Shown here piece after piece: positions 24,358 through 32,571 of a DNA stretch of 64,000 nt. A program made the position numbers and the translations under genes. Source of the stretch: DATBLE01 sp963837265 (GTDB lineage Bacteria; Actinomycetota; Thermoleophilia; Gaiellales; Gaiellaceae); assembly GCA_963837265.1 (NCBI GenBank), contig CAWIMQ010000007.1, forward strand, positions 62,001 to 126,000, given 5' to 3'. How positions within the stretch are numbered: the first letter of the stretch is position 1; each line of letters starts with the position of its first letter. A model generated the notes under the pieces. The model worked only from the letters and a program-made list of their open reading frames with translations, had not been told where the DNA came from and did not search any database.

Positions 24358-25254
24358 ATGGCAGTCGAGTATCGCGAAGAGGCCTGCCGCTCGGCGCTGA
24401 ACCGCGTCAGGGGAATGGGCTTCTCGTGGTCGCTGAACCCGTACATGGGCTGCGCGCACCGTTGCACGTTCTGCTACGTCCGCGCCTACGAGCTTCGAGC
24501 CGACCGGCCGGCCGACGAGCGCTACGGCCGCTCGATCCGCGTCAAGGTGAACGTCGCCGGCGTCCTTCGAGCGGAGCTGGCGCGGCCGTCGTGGCGGGGC
24601 GAGACGGTCGCAATCGGCACGGCGACCGACCCGTACCAGCCTGCCGAGGGACGCTACCGGCTGACCCGGGTCTGCGTGGAGGCGCTCCGCGACGCGGCGA
24701 ACCCGTTCAGCCTGATCACCCGCAGCCCGATGGTCGTCCGTGACCTCGACGTCCTGGTCGAGGCTGCGACGCGGGCGCGGGTCGGCGTCGTGTTCTCGGT
24801 GCCGACGCTCGACGAGGAGGTCTGGCGACGGACCGAGCCGGGGACCCCTCCCCCGCGCCGGCGGCTCGAGGCGCTCAGCCGCCTGGTCGAGGCCGGCGTG
24901 AAGGCGAGCGTCGGCATGGCGCCGATCCTGCCCGGGATCTCGGACTCGCCCGAGCAGCTCGAGCGCGTCGTTCGCGCTGCCCGGGCGGCCGGCGCCACCG
25001 GCGTGTGGACGAACCTGCTCTACCTCCAGGCGGGAACCCGGGAGCACTTCCTCGAAGCGCTCGCCCGCGACTGGCCCGAGGAGCTCGGCCGGTACGAGCG
25101 GCTCTACCGCTCGCGCGCCTACCTGCCGAAAGCGCAGACCGAGCCCGTGCAGCAGCTCGTCGCCGACCTGCGCCGTCGGCACGGAGTCCGCGACCGGCGA
25201 CGCGTCCGCCTCGAGCCGCCCCAGCCCGCCGCCCAGCTGGCGCTCGCGTTGTGA
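24358..25254 (+). CDS. radical SAM protein (SplB-like/Rv2578c family)
   Basis: A 298-residue radical SAM enzyme with the CxxxCxxC cluster motif (CAHRCTFCY, about residues 31-39) after NPYMGC, the pattern of the Rv2578c/SplB-like group annotated for DNA-repair-like or unknown chemistry. The barrel continues with VAIGTATDPYQPAE and ITRSP. The reaction is unknown. ATG 24358 is supported by the -10 at 24346-24351. Divergent from the metallo-beta-lactamase gene. Confidence 0.88.
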   Translation: MAVEYREEACRSALNRVRGMGFSWSLNPYMGCAHRCTFCYVRAYELRADRPADERYGRSIRVKVNVAGVLRAELARPSWRGETVAIGTATDPYQPAEGRYRLTRVCVEALRDAANPFSLITRSPMVVRDLDVLVEAATRARVGVVFSVPTLDEEVWRRTEPGTPPPRRRLEALSRLVEAGVKASVGMAPILPGISDSPEQLERVVRAARAAGATGVWTNLLYLQAGTREHFLEALARDWPEELGRYERLYRSRAYLPKAQTEPVQQLVADLRRRHGVRDRRRVRLEPPQPAAQLALAL

Positions 25255-25315
25255 GCGCCGTCGGCCCATGAGCGTCGCGCCCCGGCCGGCCCTGGGAAAA
25301 GACCTGCAGCCGCTC

Positions 25316-25321
25316 TATGAT
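25316..25321 (+). promoter_or_regulatory. -10 box of the response regulator gene
   Basis: TATGAT ends 6 nt before GTG 25328. It lies inside the longer in-frame extension that would start at ATG 25268, arguing against that longer start. Confidence 0.6.
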
Positions 25322-25327
25322 CGCGGC

Positions 25328-25951
25328 GTGGTGCAAGAGATCACCTGCCTGATCGTGGACGACCACGAGGTGGTCCGCGAGGGGCTGCGGCTCTCGCTCT
25401 CCCGCGCCCCGCACATCCGCGTGATCGGCGAGGCGGGAGACGGGGCCGCCGCGGTGGGCCTCGTCGAGCGCCGCAAGCCCGACGTGGTCGTCATGGACGT
25501 GCGCATGCCGGGCATGGACGGCCTGGAGGCGACGAGAGAGATCCTCAAGGTCGCCCCGGGCACGGCGGTCCTGATCTTCACGGCATTCAGCGAGCGCTCC
25601 CTGCTCGCCCGCGGCCTCGACTCCGGAGCGAAGGGCTACATCCTCAAGGAGGCTCCGCACGAGACGCTCCTGCGGGCGATCGAGCGGGTCGCCAGGGGCG
25701 AGGGCTACGTCGACCCCGCACTGATGCCTGCCTTCCTCAGCGGCAAGGAAGGGAGCGAGATGCTCACCGCGCGCGAGCGGGAGATCCTCCAGCTGCTCGC
25801 GAACGGGATGTCGAATGGGGACGTGGCCGCGAAGCTCTTCATCAGCCAGGAGACGGTGAAGAGCCACGTCCGCCACATCCTGACCAAGCTCGAGGCGGAC
25901 ACCCGGACGCAGGCGGTTGCGATCGCGCTCCGGGAGTCGATCATCGACTGA
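25328..25951 (+). CDS. NarL/LuxR-family response regulator
   Basis: A 207-residue two-domain regulator. The receiver domain has the acidic pair DD at 11-12, phosphoacceptor D57 (VVMDVRMPG), T in FTAFS and K in YILKE. The C-terminal LuxR-type HTH reads LTAREREILQLLANGMSNGD and TVKSHVRHILTKL. It should be phosphorylated by a HisKA_3 kinase such as the one encoded 18 bp downstream. The start was moved from ATG 25268 to GTG 25328 because of the promoter at 25316-25321 and domain length. Confidence 0.93.
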   Translation: MVQEITCLIVDDHEVVREGLRLSLSRAPHIRVIGEAGDGAAAVGLVERRKPDVVVMDVRMPGMDGLEATREILKVAPGTAVLIFTAFSERSLLARGLDSGAKGYILKEAPHETLLRAIERVARGEGYVDPALMPAFLSGKEGSEMLTAREREILQLLANGMSNGDVAAKLFISQETVKSHVRHILTKLEADTRTQAVAIALRESIID

Positions 25952-25969
25952 TCGGGAGATGGCCCGGCC

Positions 25970-26656
25970 GTGACCACTCCGCCGTTCGAGCGGAGGCAAG
26001 GCGAGCGCCGCCGGGAGGAGCGCGAGCGGATTCGCCTGTTCGAGCAGCGGATCGCCGGCGAGCAGGACGAGCGCCGGCGGCTGGCGCTGCTCCTGCACGA
26101 CGGCGCGGTGCAGTCCCTCGCGGGGATCGCCCTGATGCTCGACGCGGTCGACCACGCGATCGAGAACGGCCGGTACGACGACGCCAGAAACGTCCTCGCG
26201 AAGGCGCTCGCGCAGCACCGCAAGACGATCCGGTCCCTGCGGGACCTGTCGTTCGACATCGAGCCGGTCGCTCTTCGCGACCAGGGCTTCGAGGCGGCCG
26301 TGCGGGCGCTCGCCGAGCGGATCAGCCTCGAGCGGGACGTGCAGGTCGACGTCCGAGTCGCGCCGGGCGACGGCCTCGCCGAGCGGGCGCAGGTGACCTT
26401 CTACCAGCTCATCCGCGAGGCGCTCGGCCAGGCTGCCGGCCGCCAGCCGGGCCGGATCACGATCACGGTCGCCGACACGGAGGACGAGGGAGCCGAGCTG
26501 GTCGTCGCCGACGACGGCCGCCCCGAGCGGCGGCAGTCGAGCGAGGAGGCGTTCGAAGAGCGCGCAAGTCCGCTGAGCGGAAGCGCCCGGGTCGATCGCA
26601 CCGAGTCGGAGACCAGGGTCACGGTCACGCTTCCCGGCTACGCCGTCCGACGCTAG
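25970..26656 (+). CDS. HisKA_3-type sensor histidine kinase with degenerate ATPase domain
   Basis: A 228-residue soluble protein. The dimerisation/phosphoacceptor helix is clear: ERRRLALLLHDGAVQSLAGI with H43. The C-terminal part resembles HATPase_c only weakly. The N-box reads IREALGQAAG, lacking the Mg-binding Asn, and the G1 region reads VVADDGRPERRQ without the following glycines. It has no membrane or sensor domain. It may be a phosphatase-type or partner-dependent kinase for the response regulator just upstream. GTG start. Confidence 0.8.
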   Translation: MTTPPFERRQGERRREERERIRLFEQRIAGEQDERRRLALLLHDGAVQSLAGIALMLDAVDHAIENGRYDDARNVLAKALAQHRKTIRSLRDLSFDIEPVALRDQGFEAAVRALAERISLERDVQVDVRVAPGDGLAERAQVTFYQLIREALGQAAGRQPGRITITVADTEDEGAELVVADDGRPERRQSSEEAFEERASPLSGSARVDRTESETRVTVTLPGYAVRR

Positions 26657-26667
26657 TCTGCGCGCCG

Positions 26668-26847
26668 GTGAGCTACCTCCTCTTCGTCTGGAAGCCGAGC
26701 GGGTACGAGCTGCGAGAGCGCGAGGGCGACCCGCCCGGCGTCGGCGACGAGGTCGAGGAGGACGGCACCCGCCTGACGGTGACGAAGCTCGCGAGCTCGC
26801 CCCTCCCCCACGACGAGCGCCGCTGCGCCTACGTGCATCCGGTCTAG
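26668..26847 (+). CDS. small 59-residue protein, function unknown
   Basis: GTG 26668 follows TAGTCT with an 8-nt gap. The product is acidic with a Trp/Tyr-rich start (SYLLFVWKPSGYELRERE) and a Cys near the end, suggesting a small beta-rich fold. Support comes from the promoter-like box, the compact spacing after the kinase, and the exact end-to-end meeting with the minus-strand gene. The family is not recognised. Confidence 0.55.
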   Translation: MSYLLFVWKPSGYELREREGDPPGVGDEVEEDGTRLTVTKLASSPLPHDERRCAYVHPV

Positions 26848-26954
26848 CGCCGCCGCTGGGTCGGCGGCGGGGCGTTCTTCGCGCGCTCGCGCGCCTTCTT
26901 CTTCCGCTGCCGGTCGTTTCGCCAGCGTTTGATCGGCCGTGACCCGCGTCCCAT
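26844..26954 (-). CDS. 36-residue highly basic peptide, ribosomal-protein-like
   Basis: A protein of 36 residues starting MGRGSRPIKRWRNDRQRKKK and ending PPPTQRRR, with about half Arg/Lys. TACAGT lies 6 nt before ATG 26954 on the minus strand, a strong leaderless-type start. The composition recalls tiny ribosome-associated proteins such as actinobacterial bS22 or Thx, but the sequence is not one I can match. Its TAG stop overlaps the TAG of the plus-strand small gene in a shared CTAG. Confidence 0.6.
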   Translation of the reverse strand: MGRGSRPIKRWRNDRQRKKKARERAKNAPPPTQRRR

Positions 26955-26960
26955 CGCGAG

Positions 26961-26966
26961 ACTGTA
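26961..26966 (-). promoter_or_regulatory. -10 box of the 36-residue basic peptide gene
   Basis: Reads TACAGT on the minus strand, 6 nt before ATG 26954. It lies in the 15-bp gap to the divergent zincin gene. Confidence 0.55.
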
Positions 26967-26969
26967 GCC

Positions 26970-27305
26970 GTGGACGAGCTCGAGGAGTACGCGGAGGAGG
27001 CGATCGCGAGCCTGCCGGACGACCTCCGCGCCTTCATGGCCAACGTTGCAGTGATCGTCGAGGACGAGCCGCCGGACGGGCTGCCTCTCCTCGGCCTCTA
27101 CCAGGGCGTGCCGCTCACGAGGCGCAGCAGCGCGTACGCAGGTGTCCCGCCCGACAGGATCACGATCTACCGCGGCCCGCTCGAGCGCCGCTCGGCCGGC
27201 GATCGCGAGCGGCTGCGGCGCGAGGTACGGCGGGTCGTCCTGCACGAGATCGCCCACCACTTCGGGATCTCCGACGAGCGGCTGCACGAGCTCGACCGCT
27301 ACTGA
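26970..27305 (+). CDS. MpmA/DUF1025-type minimal zincin metallopeptidase
   Basis: A 111-residue protein with HEIAHHFGI, the extended HExxHxxG(I) zinc site, near its C-terminus, and an N-terminal VIVEDEPPDGLPLLGLYQG stretch. This is the single-domain metallopeptidase family (DUF1025) common in actinobacteria. Cellular substrate unknown. The GTG start is only 15 bp from the divergent basic peptide gene, so the promoters overlap. Confidence 0.88.
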   Translation: MDELEEYAEEAIASLPDDLRAFMANVAVIVEDEPPDGLPLLGLYQGVPLTRRSSAYAGVPPDRITIYRGPLERRSAGDRERLRREVRRVVLHEIAHHFGISDERLHELDRY

Positions 27306-27371
27306 GCGAGTACTGGTCGATCTTGCTCAGGCCATCTGCCCAGGCCGGACTACGGTCGTCTCGGAGGCCGG

Positions 27372-29585
27372 ATGAGCGAGCAGCACCGAGAGCGGAACCT
27401 CGCCGCCCGGGCAGGCGGCTGGAGCGCGGCGCACTGGAAGCGCGCGACCTTCGGCTGGCTCGCCCTCGCCGCCGCGGCGATCGTGCTCGGCAGCGTCCTC
27501 GGGTCGAAGCCGCTTGCCGAGGCGGACATGGCCTCCGGCGAGGCCGGCACCGCCGCCCACATCCTCGCGAACGCCGGCTTCGACACGCCCGCGACCGAGA
27601 GCGTGCTGATCCAGAGCCGGGCGCAGAAGGCAGGAGACCCGGCCTTCGCCTCCGCCATCGCCGTGGTCGTCCAGACGGTCTCGCTCCAGAAGGACGTCAC
27701 CAACGTCCGAAACCCCCTGCTCTCGCCGCGAACCCAGATCTCGAGGGACGGCCGCTCGGCGCTCGTCCAGTTCGACATCGAGGGCAAGCGCGACGACGCG
27801 AAGGGGAAGATCCAGCCGATCATGGACGCCGTCTCCGCCGCCCAGCACGCGAACCCGTCGTTCCGGATCGAGGAGTTCGGCTACGCGAGCGCCAACCACG
27901 TGCTCCAGAAGGTCTACAACGACGACTTCGCCAAGGCGGAACGGCTCTCGATCCCGATCACGCTGGTCGTCCTGCTGCTCGCGTTCGGCGCGCTCGTCGC
28001 CGCCAGCGTCCCGGTGCTGCTCGCGTTCTCGGCCGTCCTCGCGGCGGTCGGCCTGAACGAGATCGTCAGCCACGTGCTGCCCATGGCCGACGCGACCCAG
28101 TCCGTGATCCTCCTCGTCGGGATGGCGGTCGGAGTGGACTATTCCCTCTTCTACCTGCGCCGCGAGCGCGAGGAGCGGGTGGGCGGGGCAGAGCCGCGCT
28201 CCGCCCTGGCGCGCGCGGCTGCCACCTCGGGACAGGCCGTGCTGATCTCGGGCGGCACGGTGCTGGTCGCGATGGCCGGCATGCTCCTCGCCGGCAACGG
28301 GATCTTCACCTCGATCGGAGTCGGCACGATGGTGGTCGTCTTCGTCGCGATGGTCGGCTCGCTGAGCGTGCTTCCCGCCCTCTTGCACAAGCTCGGCGAC
28401 CGCGTCGAGAAGGGCCGCGTTCCGTTCCTCGGCCGGCTCCGGCGCCCCGCCGGCGAGTCGCGGCTCTGGAGCGCCATCCTCAGGCCCGTGCTGCGCTTCC
28501 CGGCGGCGGCCGTCCTCCTCGGCGCCTGCGCGCTCGTCGCCGCCACCGTGCCGGTGCTCGGCATGCACACGAAGCTGCCGAGCTTCACCGACCTGCCGCA
28601 CAACCTGCCGATCGTGCAGACCTTCCAGCGCGTGCAGGCGGCGTTCCCCGGCTCCCAGACGCCCGTAGAGGTGGTCGTGCAGGCTCCGGACGTCACGACG
28701 CCGCCGTTCCAGCGAGCGTACGCGCAGGCCCAGCAACGCGCGCTCGCCAGCGGCGAGCTTTTCCAGCCGTTTCACGTCTTCGTCAACCCGGACCGGACCG
28801 TCGCCAGGATCGAGGCGTCGATCGCGGGGAGCGGCGACGACCCCGTCTCCTTCCACGCGCTGCACACGCTGCGTCAGAGCGTGATCGGGCCGCTCGAGCC
28901 GGGGCTCCCGGACGCGACCGTCGCCGTCACCGGCCAGACGGCCGGCACCTACGACTTCAACGAGATGATGAAGGCGCGCGCGCCGCTCGTGATCGGCTTC
29001 GTCCTGCTCCTCGCGTTCCTGCTCCTGCTGGTCACGTTCCGCTCGCTCGTGATCCCGCTGACCGCGATCGTGCTCAACCTGCTCTCGGTCGGCGCCGCCT
29101 ACGGGATCCTGATCATGGTCTTCCAGTGGGGCCACCTGGAGGGACTGCTCGGCTACCGCTCCAACCACGCGATCACCGCGTGGCTGCCGCTGTTCCTGTT
29201 CGTGATCCTGTTCGGGCTCTCGATGGACTACCACGTGTTCATCATCAGCCGGATCAAGGAGCTCCACGACCGTGGCCTGTCCACCGAACAGGCGGTCGAG
29301 CGCGGGATCCGCCGGACGGCCGGCACCGTGACGGCGGCGGCGATCGTGATGGTCGCCGTGTTCGCGATCTTCGCCGGGCTCCGCGAGCTCGACGTCAAGC
29401 AGATGGGCGTGGGGCTCGCGCTCGCGATCCTGATCGACGCGACCGTGATCCGGGCCGTGCTGCTGCCGGCGACGATGAAGCTGCTCGGCGAGTGGAACTG
29501 GTACCTGCCGCGCGCGCTCGAGCGCATCCCGCGGCTGGCTGCGGGCAGCGAGCCCCCGCCGCGGGGCCCCGCCGTGCCGGTCTAG
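27372..29585 (+). CDS. MmpL-family RND transporter
   Basis: A 737-residue membrane protein with the duplicated MMPL/RND layout: TM1, an extracytoplasmic domain, a block of five TMs, a loop, then the same again. The paired signature GVDYSLFYLRRERE (first half) and SMDYHVFIISRIKE (second half) carries the proton-relay Asp-Tyr residues. The family exports lipids or small molecules to the envelope. The substrate is unknown. ATG 27372 has a GGAGG four bases upstream. The stop meets the minus-strand flavoprotein stop in a shared CTAG. Confidence 0.9.
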   Translation: MSEQHRERNLAARAGGWSAAHWKRATFGWLALAAAAIVLGSVLGSKPLAEADMASGEAGTAAHILANAGFDTPATESVLIQSRAQKAGDPAFASAIAVVVQTVSLQKDVTNVRNPLLSPRTQISRDGRSALVQFDIEGKRDDAKGKIQPIMDAVSAAQHANPSFRIEEFGYASANHVLQKVYNDDFAKAERLSIPITLVVLLLAFGALVAASVPVLLAFSAVLAAVGLNEIVSHVLPMADATQSVILLVGMAVGVDYSLFYLRREREERVGGAEPRSALARAAATSGQAVLISGGTVLVAMAGMLLAGNGIFTSIGVGTMVVVFVAMVGSLSVLPALLHKLGDRVEKGRVPFLGRLRRPAGESRLWSAILRPVLRFPAAAVLLGACALVAATVPVLGMHTKLPSFTDLPHNLPIVQTFQRVQAAFPGSQTPVEVVVQAPDVTTPPFQRAYAQAQQRALASGELFQPFHVFVNPDRTVARIEASIAGSGDDPVSFHALHTLRQSVIGPLEPGLPDATVAVTGQTAGTYDFNEMMKARAPLVIGFVLLLAFLLLLVTFRSLVIPLTAIVLNLLSVGAAYGILIMVFQWGHLEGLLGYRSNHAITAWLPLFLFVILFGLSMDYHVFIISRIKELHDRGLSTEQAVERGIRRTAGTVTAAAIVMVAVFAIFAGLRELDVKQMGVGLALAILIDATVIRAVLLPATMKLLGEWNWYLPRALERIPRLAAGSEPPPRGPAVPV

Positions 29586-30583
29586 GGCCCGGCAGCGTCC
29601 TCGGCGGCGACCAGGCCGAGCACGAGCGCCTGCGCGAGACCGCTCGCGTAGCCGCCGTTCGAGACGCCGCCCGCGTCCACCCCGGCCGCCCAGACGCCGG
29701 CCGCGGCCCGGGCGCGCGTGTCGATCTCTATCCCGCCGTAGGTGTGAGTCACCGCGGCGTAGACGCGCACCCTCTTGCCGCCCGCCAGCGCCTCGGTCTC
29801 CTGCGCGTACGGAAGGCACGCCGCCACCTCGGACCGGGCGAGGGCGGCCGCGTCGAGCTCGTACCAGGCGCGTCCGCCCGGCTGGCCCGCGATCGCCTGT
29901 ACCAGGTCGTTCTCGGACCAGGACGGCTCGCCCGGGAAGAACTCCTCGCCGAGGTCGTTCACCCGGCGGGCGAAGCGGCCGTAGAGCTGCGAGGCGGCGA
30001 CGTACTGCTCCTCCGGCACGGGCCCCGGCATGGCGCGGCCGTAGAACTCGTCGCTCGGAGCCGGCCCGGCGCCGAGGACGAGGGCGATTGCGATGCCGTC
30101 GCCCCCCGACCAGGGATTCGAGCGTACGAGCAGCCCGCGCTCGCGCGCGAGGCGGACCGGGTAGCCGCCGGTCGCGACGACGAGCGGCGGCGCGGGCGGG
30201 CGGAGCTGCCCCACACCGGAGCCGTACGTGATCTGGCCGGCCGCGCGCACCAGTGCGTCGGTCAATCCCTGCGGATCGAAGCGGCGGCCGGTCGTGAACG
30301 GGCGCTCCGTCTCGCCGGCCACGAGCGGCGCCCCGAGCCGCTCGAGCCAGCCGAGCGCGTCGTCGAGCCGCTCCCAGATCAGCCGCTGGAGGGCGGGGTC
30401 GCCGCCCGGGCACTGCCGCCGGAACTCGTCGAGCTCGCGGTAGCGCCAGACGACCCCGCTCGAGAGGAGCATCGACCCACCCGGCCGGTCACCCTTCTCG
30501 AGCACCCGCACGCTCGCCCCGAGCTCCCGGGCGCGCGCGGCGGCGACGAGCCCCGCCATGCCGGCACCGAGAACCGTGAGCAA
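29582..30583 (-). CDS. FAD-binding dehydrogenase (fumarate reductase/KstD-like)
   Basis: A 333-residue flavoprotein: TVLGAGMAGLVAAARARELG at the start (GxGxxG), EKGDRPGGS, the VVATGGYP strand, and a C-terminal GGIEIDTRARA/GVSNGGYASGLAQAL FAD-contact region, as in the FAD_binding_2 family. It is shorter than the usual ~500 residues, because the capping domain is small. Substrate unknown. TTG start one base after the VOC gene stop, so the two form an operon. Confidence 0.82.
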   Translation of the reverse strand: MLTVLGAGMAGLVAAARARELGASVRVLEKGDRPGGSMLLSSGVVWRYRELDEFRRQCPGGDPALQRLIWERLDDALGWLERLGAPLVAGETERPFTTGRRFDPQGLTDALVRAAGQITYGSGVGQLRPPAPPLVVATGGYPVRLARERGLLVRSNPWSGGDGIAIALVLGAGPAPSDEFYGRAMPGPVPEEQYVAASQLYGRFARRVNDLGEEFFPGEPSWSENDLVQAIAGQPGGRAWYELDAAALARSEVAACLPYAQETEALAGGKRVRVYAAVTHTYGGIEIDTRARAAAGVWAAGVDAGGVSNGGYASGLAQALVLGLVAAEDAAGP

Positions 30584-30584
30584 C

Positions 30585-31238
30585 TCAGCGCAGCGAGAAG
30601 GACGCCTTGTGCTCGACGTATTCGAGCTTCACACGGTCGGGGCCCCAGACGAAGACCGCGAAGGTGTTCGGCGCGTCGACCACGTCCGCGACCTCGACGC
30701 CGAGCTCGCGGGCCGGCGCGGCCGCCTCGACCAGCACGCCGAGGTGGTTGAGGAGAGGCCGCTCGGGATCGCCGGGCTGCCCCTCGACGAGCTCGAGAAA
30801 CGCCCCGCCGACCTCGACCGTGGCCGGGTCGCCGGTCGGCTCGAAGCCGTAGCGCAGCCACTCGCGGGCGGTCGCCTCCGGCTCGGAGGAGAAGAGCGCG
30901 ACGTGGTCGAGGTCGTACTGCACGTCGGTCGTGCCCTCGACGAGCGTGACGAGGACGCCCTCCCCGAGGTCGAAGACGTCGGGCGTCCCGGCGGGAAGCG
31001 CCCTCTTCGCCGCCTGGAGGTCGGAGACGCGGAGCCCGATCCGCGCGAGCGCGCCCCGCTCCCTCGGCCCGTCGGCGGAGAACAACGTCAGCTTCCCCCG
31101 CCGCGCGTCGGCGCCGACCAGGGTGAAGCGCTCGGTGCGCTCGATCACGTGCATGCCGAGGTGCGCAGTCGCGAAGCCGGCGATCGAGTCGCGGTCCGCG
31201 ACCCAGAGGGCGACGTGGTCGAGCGAGGTCGGGTTCAC
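30585..31238 (-). CDS. VOC-family (glyoxalase/dioxygenase fold) protein, two modules
   Basis: A 217-residue protein built from two betaalphabetabetabeta modules: DHVALWVADRDS at 7-18 and DLDHVALFSSEPEA near 108, each opening with the metal-type His. The second ends VWGPDRVKLEYVEH. It is close to extradiol dioxygenase/4-HPPD-like or methylmalonyl-CoA-epimerase-like proteins. The reaction is not assignable. TAACCT lies 7 nt before GTG 31238. The next gene (flavoprotein) starts one base after its stop. Confidence 0.82.
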   Translation of the reverse strand: MNPTSLDHVALWVADRDSIAGFATAHLGMHVIERTERFTLVGADARRGKLTLFSADGPRERGALARIGLRVSDLQAAKRALPAGTPDVFDLGEGVLVTLVEGTTDVQYDLDHVALFSSEPEATAREWLRYGFEPTGDPATVEVGGAFLELVEGQPGDPERPLLNHLGVLVEAAAPARELGVEVADVVDAPNTFAVFVWGPDRVKLEYVEHKASFSLR

Positions 31239-31259
31239 CCCGCTCAGGTTACTGGTCGC

Positions 31260-31595
31260 CTACTTCCGCCGGTCGACGGCTCGCTGAAGTTGCGCCTTGC
31301 TCATCTTCGAGCGGCCGCGGATGTTCATCCGCCTTGCCTCGTTGTAGAGCTGCTCCTTCGTGCGCCCCTTCGGCCGGCGGGTGCCGGAGCGCTGCCCACC
31401 GCGCCGGCCGGACGAGATGTCGGTCCGCGAGGCGCGCGAGGACGAACGCGCCTCCCCGCTCCTGGCCCGCTCCTTGTTGACCGTCCGGGCGGCGATCTCC
31501 TTGGCCCGCTTCGTCGAGGCCCCGCGGCTCCTGGCGCTCTCCTCGACGTGCTCGTACTGCCTTTCACGCTTGTTGCTCCACGCCTGTTGCGGCAT
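31260..31595 (-). CDS. 'plasmid stabilization'-type basic protein with Rho-N-like C-terminus
   Basis: A 111-residue, Arg/Lys/Ser-rich protein. The N-terminus (SNKRERQYEHVEESARSRG, then AARTVNKERARSGE) matches a widespread small actinobacterial family that databases call plasmid stabilization protein. The C-terminus (TKEQLYNEARRMNIRGRSKM) has the SAP-like/Rho-N helix pair. Nucleic-acid binding is likely. A role in plasmid stability is not shown by anything here. ATG 31595 has GGAGGAG 4 nt upstream. Confidence 0.85.
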   Translation of the reverse strand: MPQQAWSNKRERQYEHVEESARSRGASTKRAKEIAARTVNKERARSGEARSSSRASRTDISSGRRGGQRSGTRRPKGRTKEQLYNEARRMNIRGRSKMSKAQLQRAVDRRK

Positions 31596-31639
31596 CGTGC
31601 TCCTCCTCGGATCGGATCACTCCGCCGGTTGTGCCCCCG

Positions 31640-31887
31640 CCGTTACCTTTCAATCCCGCCTGCCGAGAGCACTCGCGATCGCCGCCCGCCAACCGGACTT
31701 CGGGCGCCGCTCGAAGAGGCCGGCCTCGACGTGGAGCTGCGCACACGGCCTCTCGACGGAAGGCCCGTATGCGCCGACGTCGCGGTCGTCTTCCCCGGCC
31801 GGCTGCTCGGCCGCGGCCAGGCGGCGCAGCTCGTCGAGGCCGGCATCCCGGTCGTCGAAGTGCTGACCTCGCCGCGGACTGGCCGCG
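31640..31887 (+). pseudogene. orphan coding-like segment without a start codon
   Basis: Between two minus-strand genes the plus strand encodes about 65 residues that look selected: APLEEAGLDVELRTRPLDG, DVAVVFPGRLLGRGQAAQLV, EAGIPVVEVLTSP. It has no ATG, GTG or TTG start and no stop in frame at the natural end, whereas a one-base shift would give a TAG at 31889. TACCTT at 31644-31649 could be a promoter. It may be a decayed or mis-sequenced small gene. No family recognised. Nothing else is visible in this gap. Confidence 0.35.
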
Positions 31888-32523
31888 CTAGGCGGAGAGC
31901 GTCGTCGCGGCGAGGGGCGCCGTCGTCGGCGCCGGGGCCCCGCCCGCCCGCTCGAGCGTGACCGCCACGGTCGCCCCGGCCGGGACGGGCCGGGTCAGCC
32001 GCACGATGGTCCTGTCCGTGCCGCCGGTGAACAGCGCGGCGCCGTGAGGGGTGCCGCCGGTGATCACCCAGACCTCGTAGGTCTTGCCGGTCGGCGCGCG
32101 TGCGAAGCCGGTGGCGGTCAGGCTGGCAACGCCGTGGTCGACGGCGAGGGACAGGGCGAGCCTGCTCGACGAGCCGTCACCGCCGCCCCTGAGGCCCACC
32201 CAGAGGCCGATCGCGAGCGCAGCGCACGCAACCGCAGCGAGCGCCGCCCCGGCGTACAGGCGGACACGGCGCGGGCGGAGGGGGACGACGTTCGGGGGCC
32301 CTTCCGCGCGCGCGGCGACGAGAATCCGGTCGCGAAGCGCCTCGGGCGGCGCGGGCCCCTCGACGGCCTGGGCGAGGGCGCCGATCGTGCCGGCCAGCTC
32401 GGCGAGCTCGACGCGGCAGCGCTCGCAGCCGGGGAGATGCGTCTCGAACGCGACCCGGTCGCCGGCGTCGAGCGCGTCCAGCGCGTAGGCGACGGGCAGC
32501 TGGTGGAGATCCTCGTTCGTCAT
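31888..32523 (-). CDS. RskA-type anti-sigma factor
   Basis: A 211-residue protein. The N-terminal zinc-finger-like anti-sigma domain has HLPGCERC (H-x3-C-x2-C) at about residues 27-34. One membrane segment follows (LYAGAALAAVACAALAIGLWV). The extracytoplasmic RskA domain has GKTYEVWVITGG and VAVTLERAGGA. It would hold an ECF sigma factor at the membrane until cleaved. No ECF sigma gene is next to it, which is unusual for the family. ATG 32523 chosen at the usual MTNEDLHQLP start. Confidence 0.88.
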   Translation of the reverse strand: MTNEDLHQLPVAYALDALDAGDRVAFETHLPGCERCRVELAELAGTIGALAQAVEGPAPPEALRDRILVAARAEGPPNVVPLRPRRVRLYAGAALAAVACAALAIGLWVGLRGGGDGSSSRLALSLAVDHGVASLTATGFARAPTGKTYEVWVITGGTPHGAALFTGGTDRTIVRLTRPVPAGATVAVTLERAGGAPAPTTAPLAATTLSA

Positions 32524-32571
32524 TCCGGGCCCTTCGGCGTGATTCGCCGCCAAGCGGAAGTCGGTTCGGAC

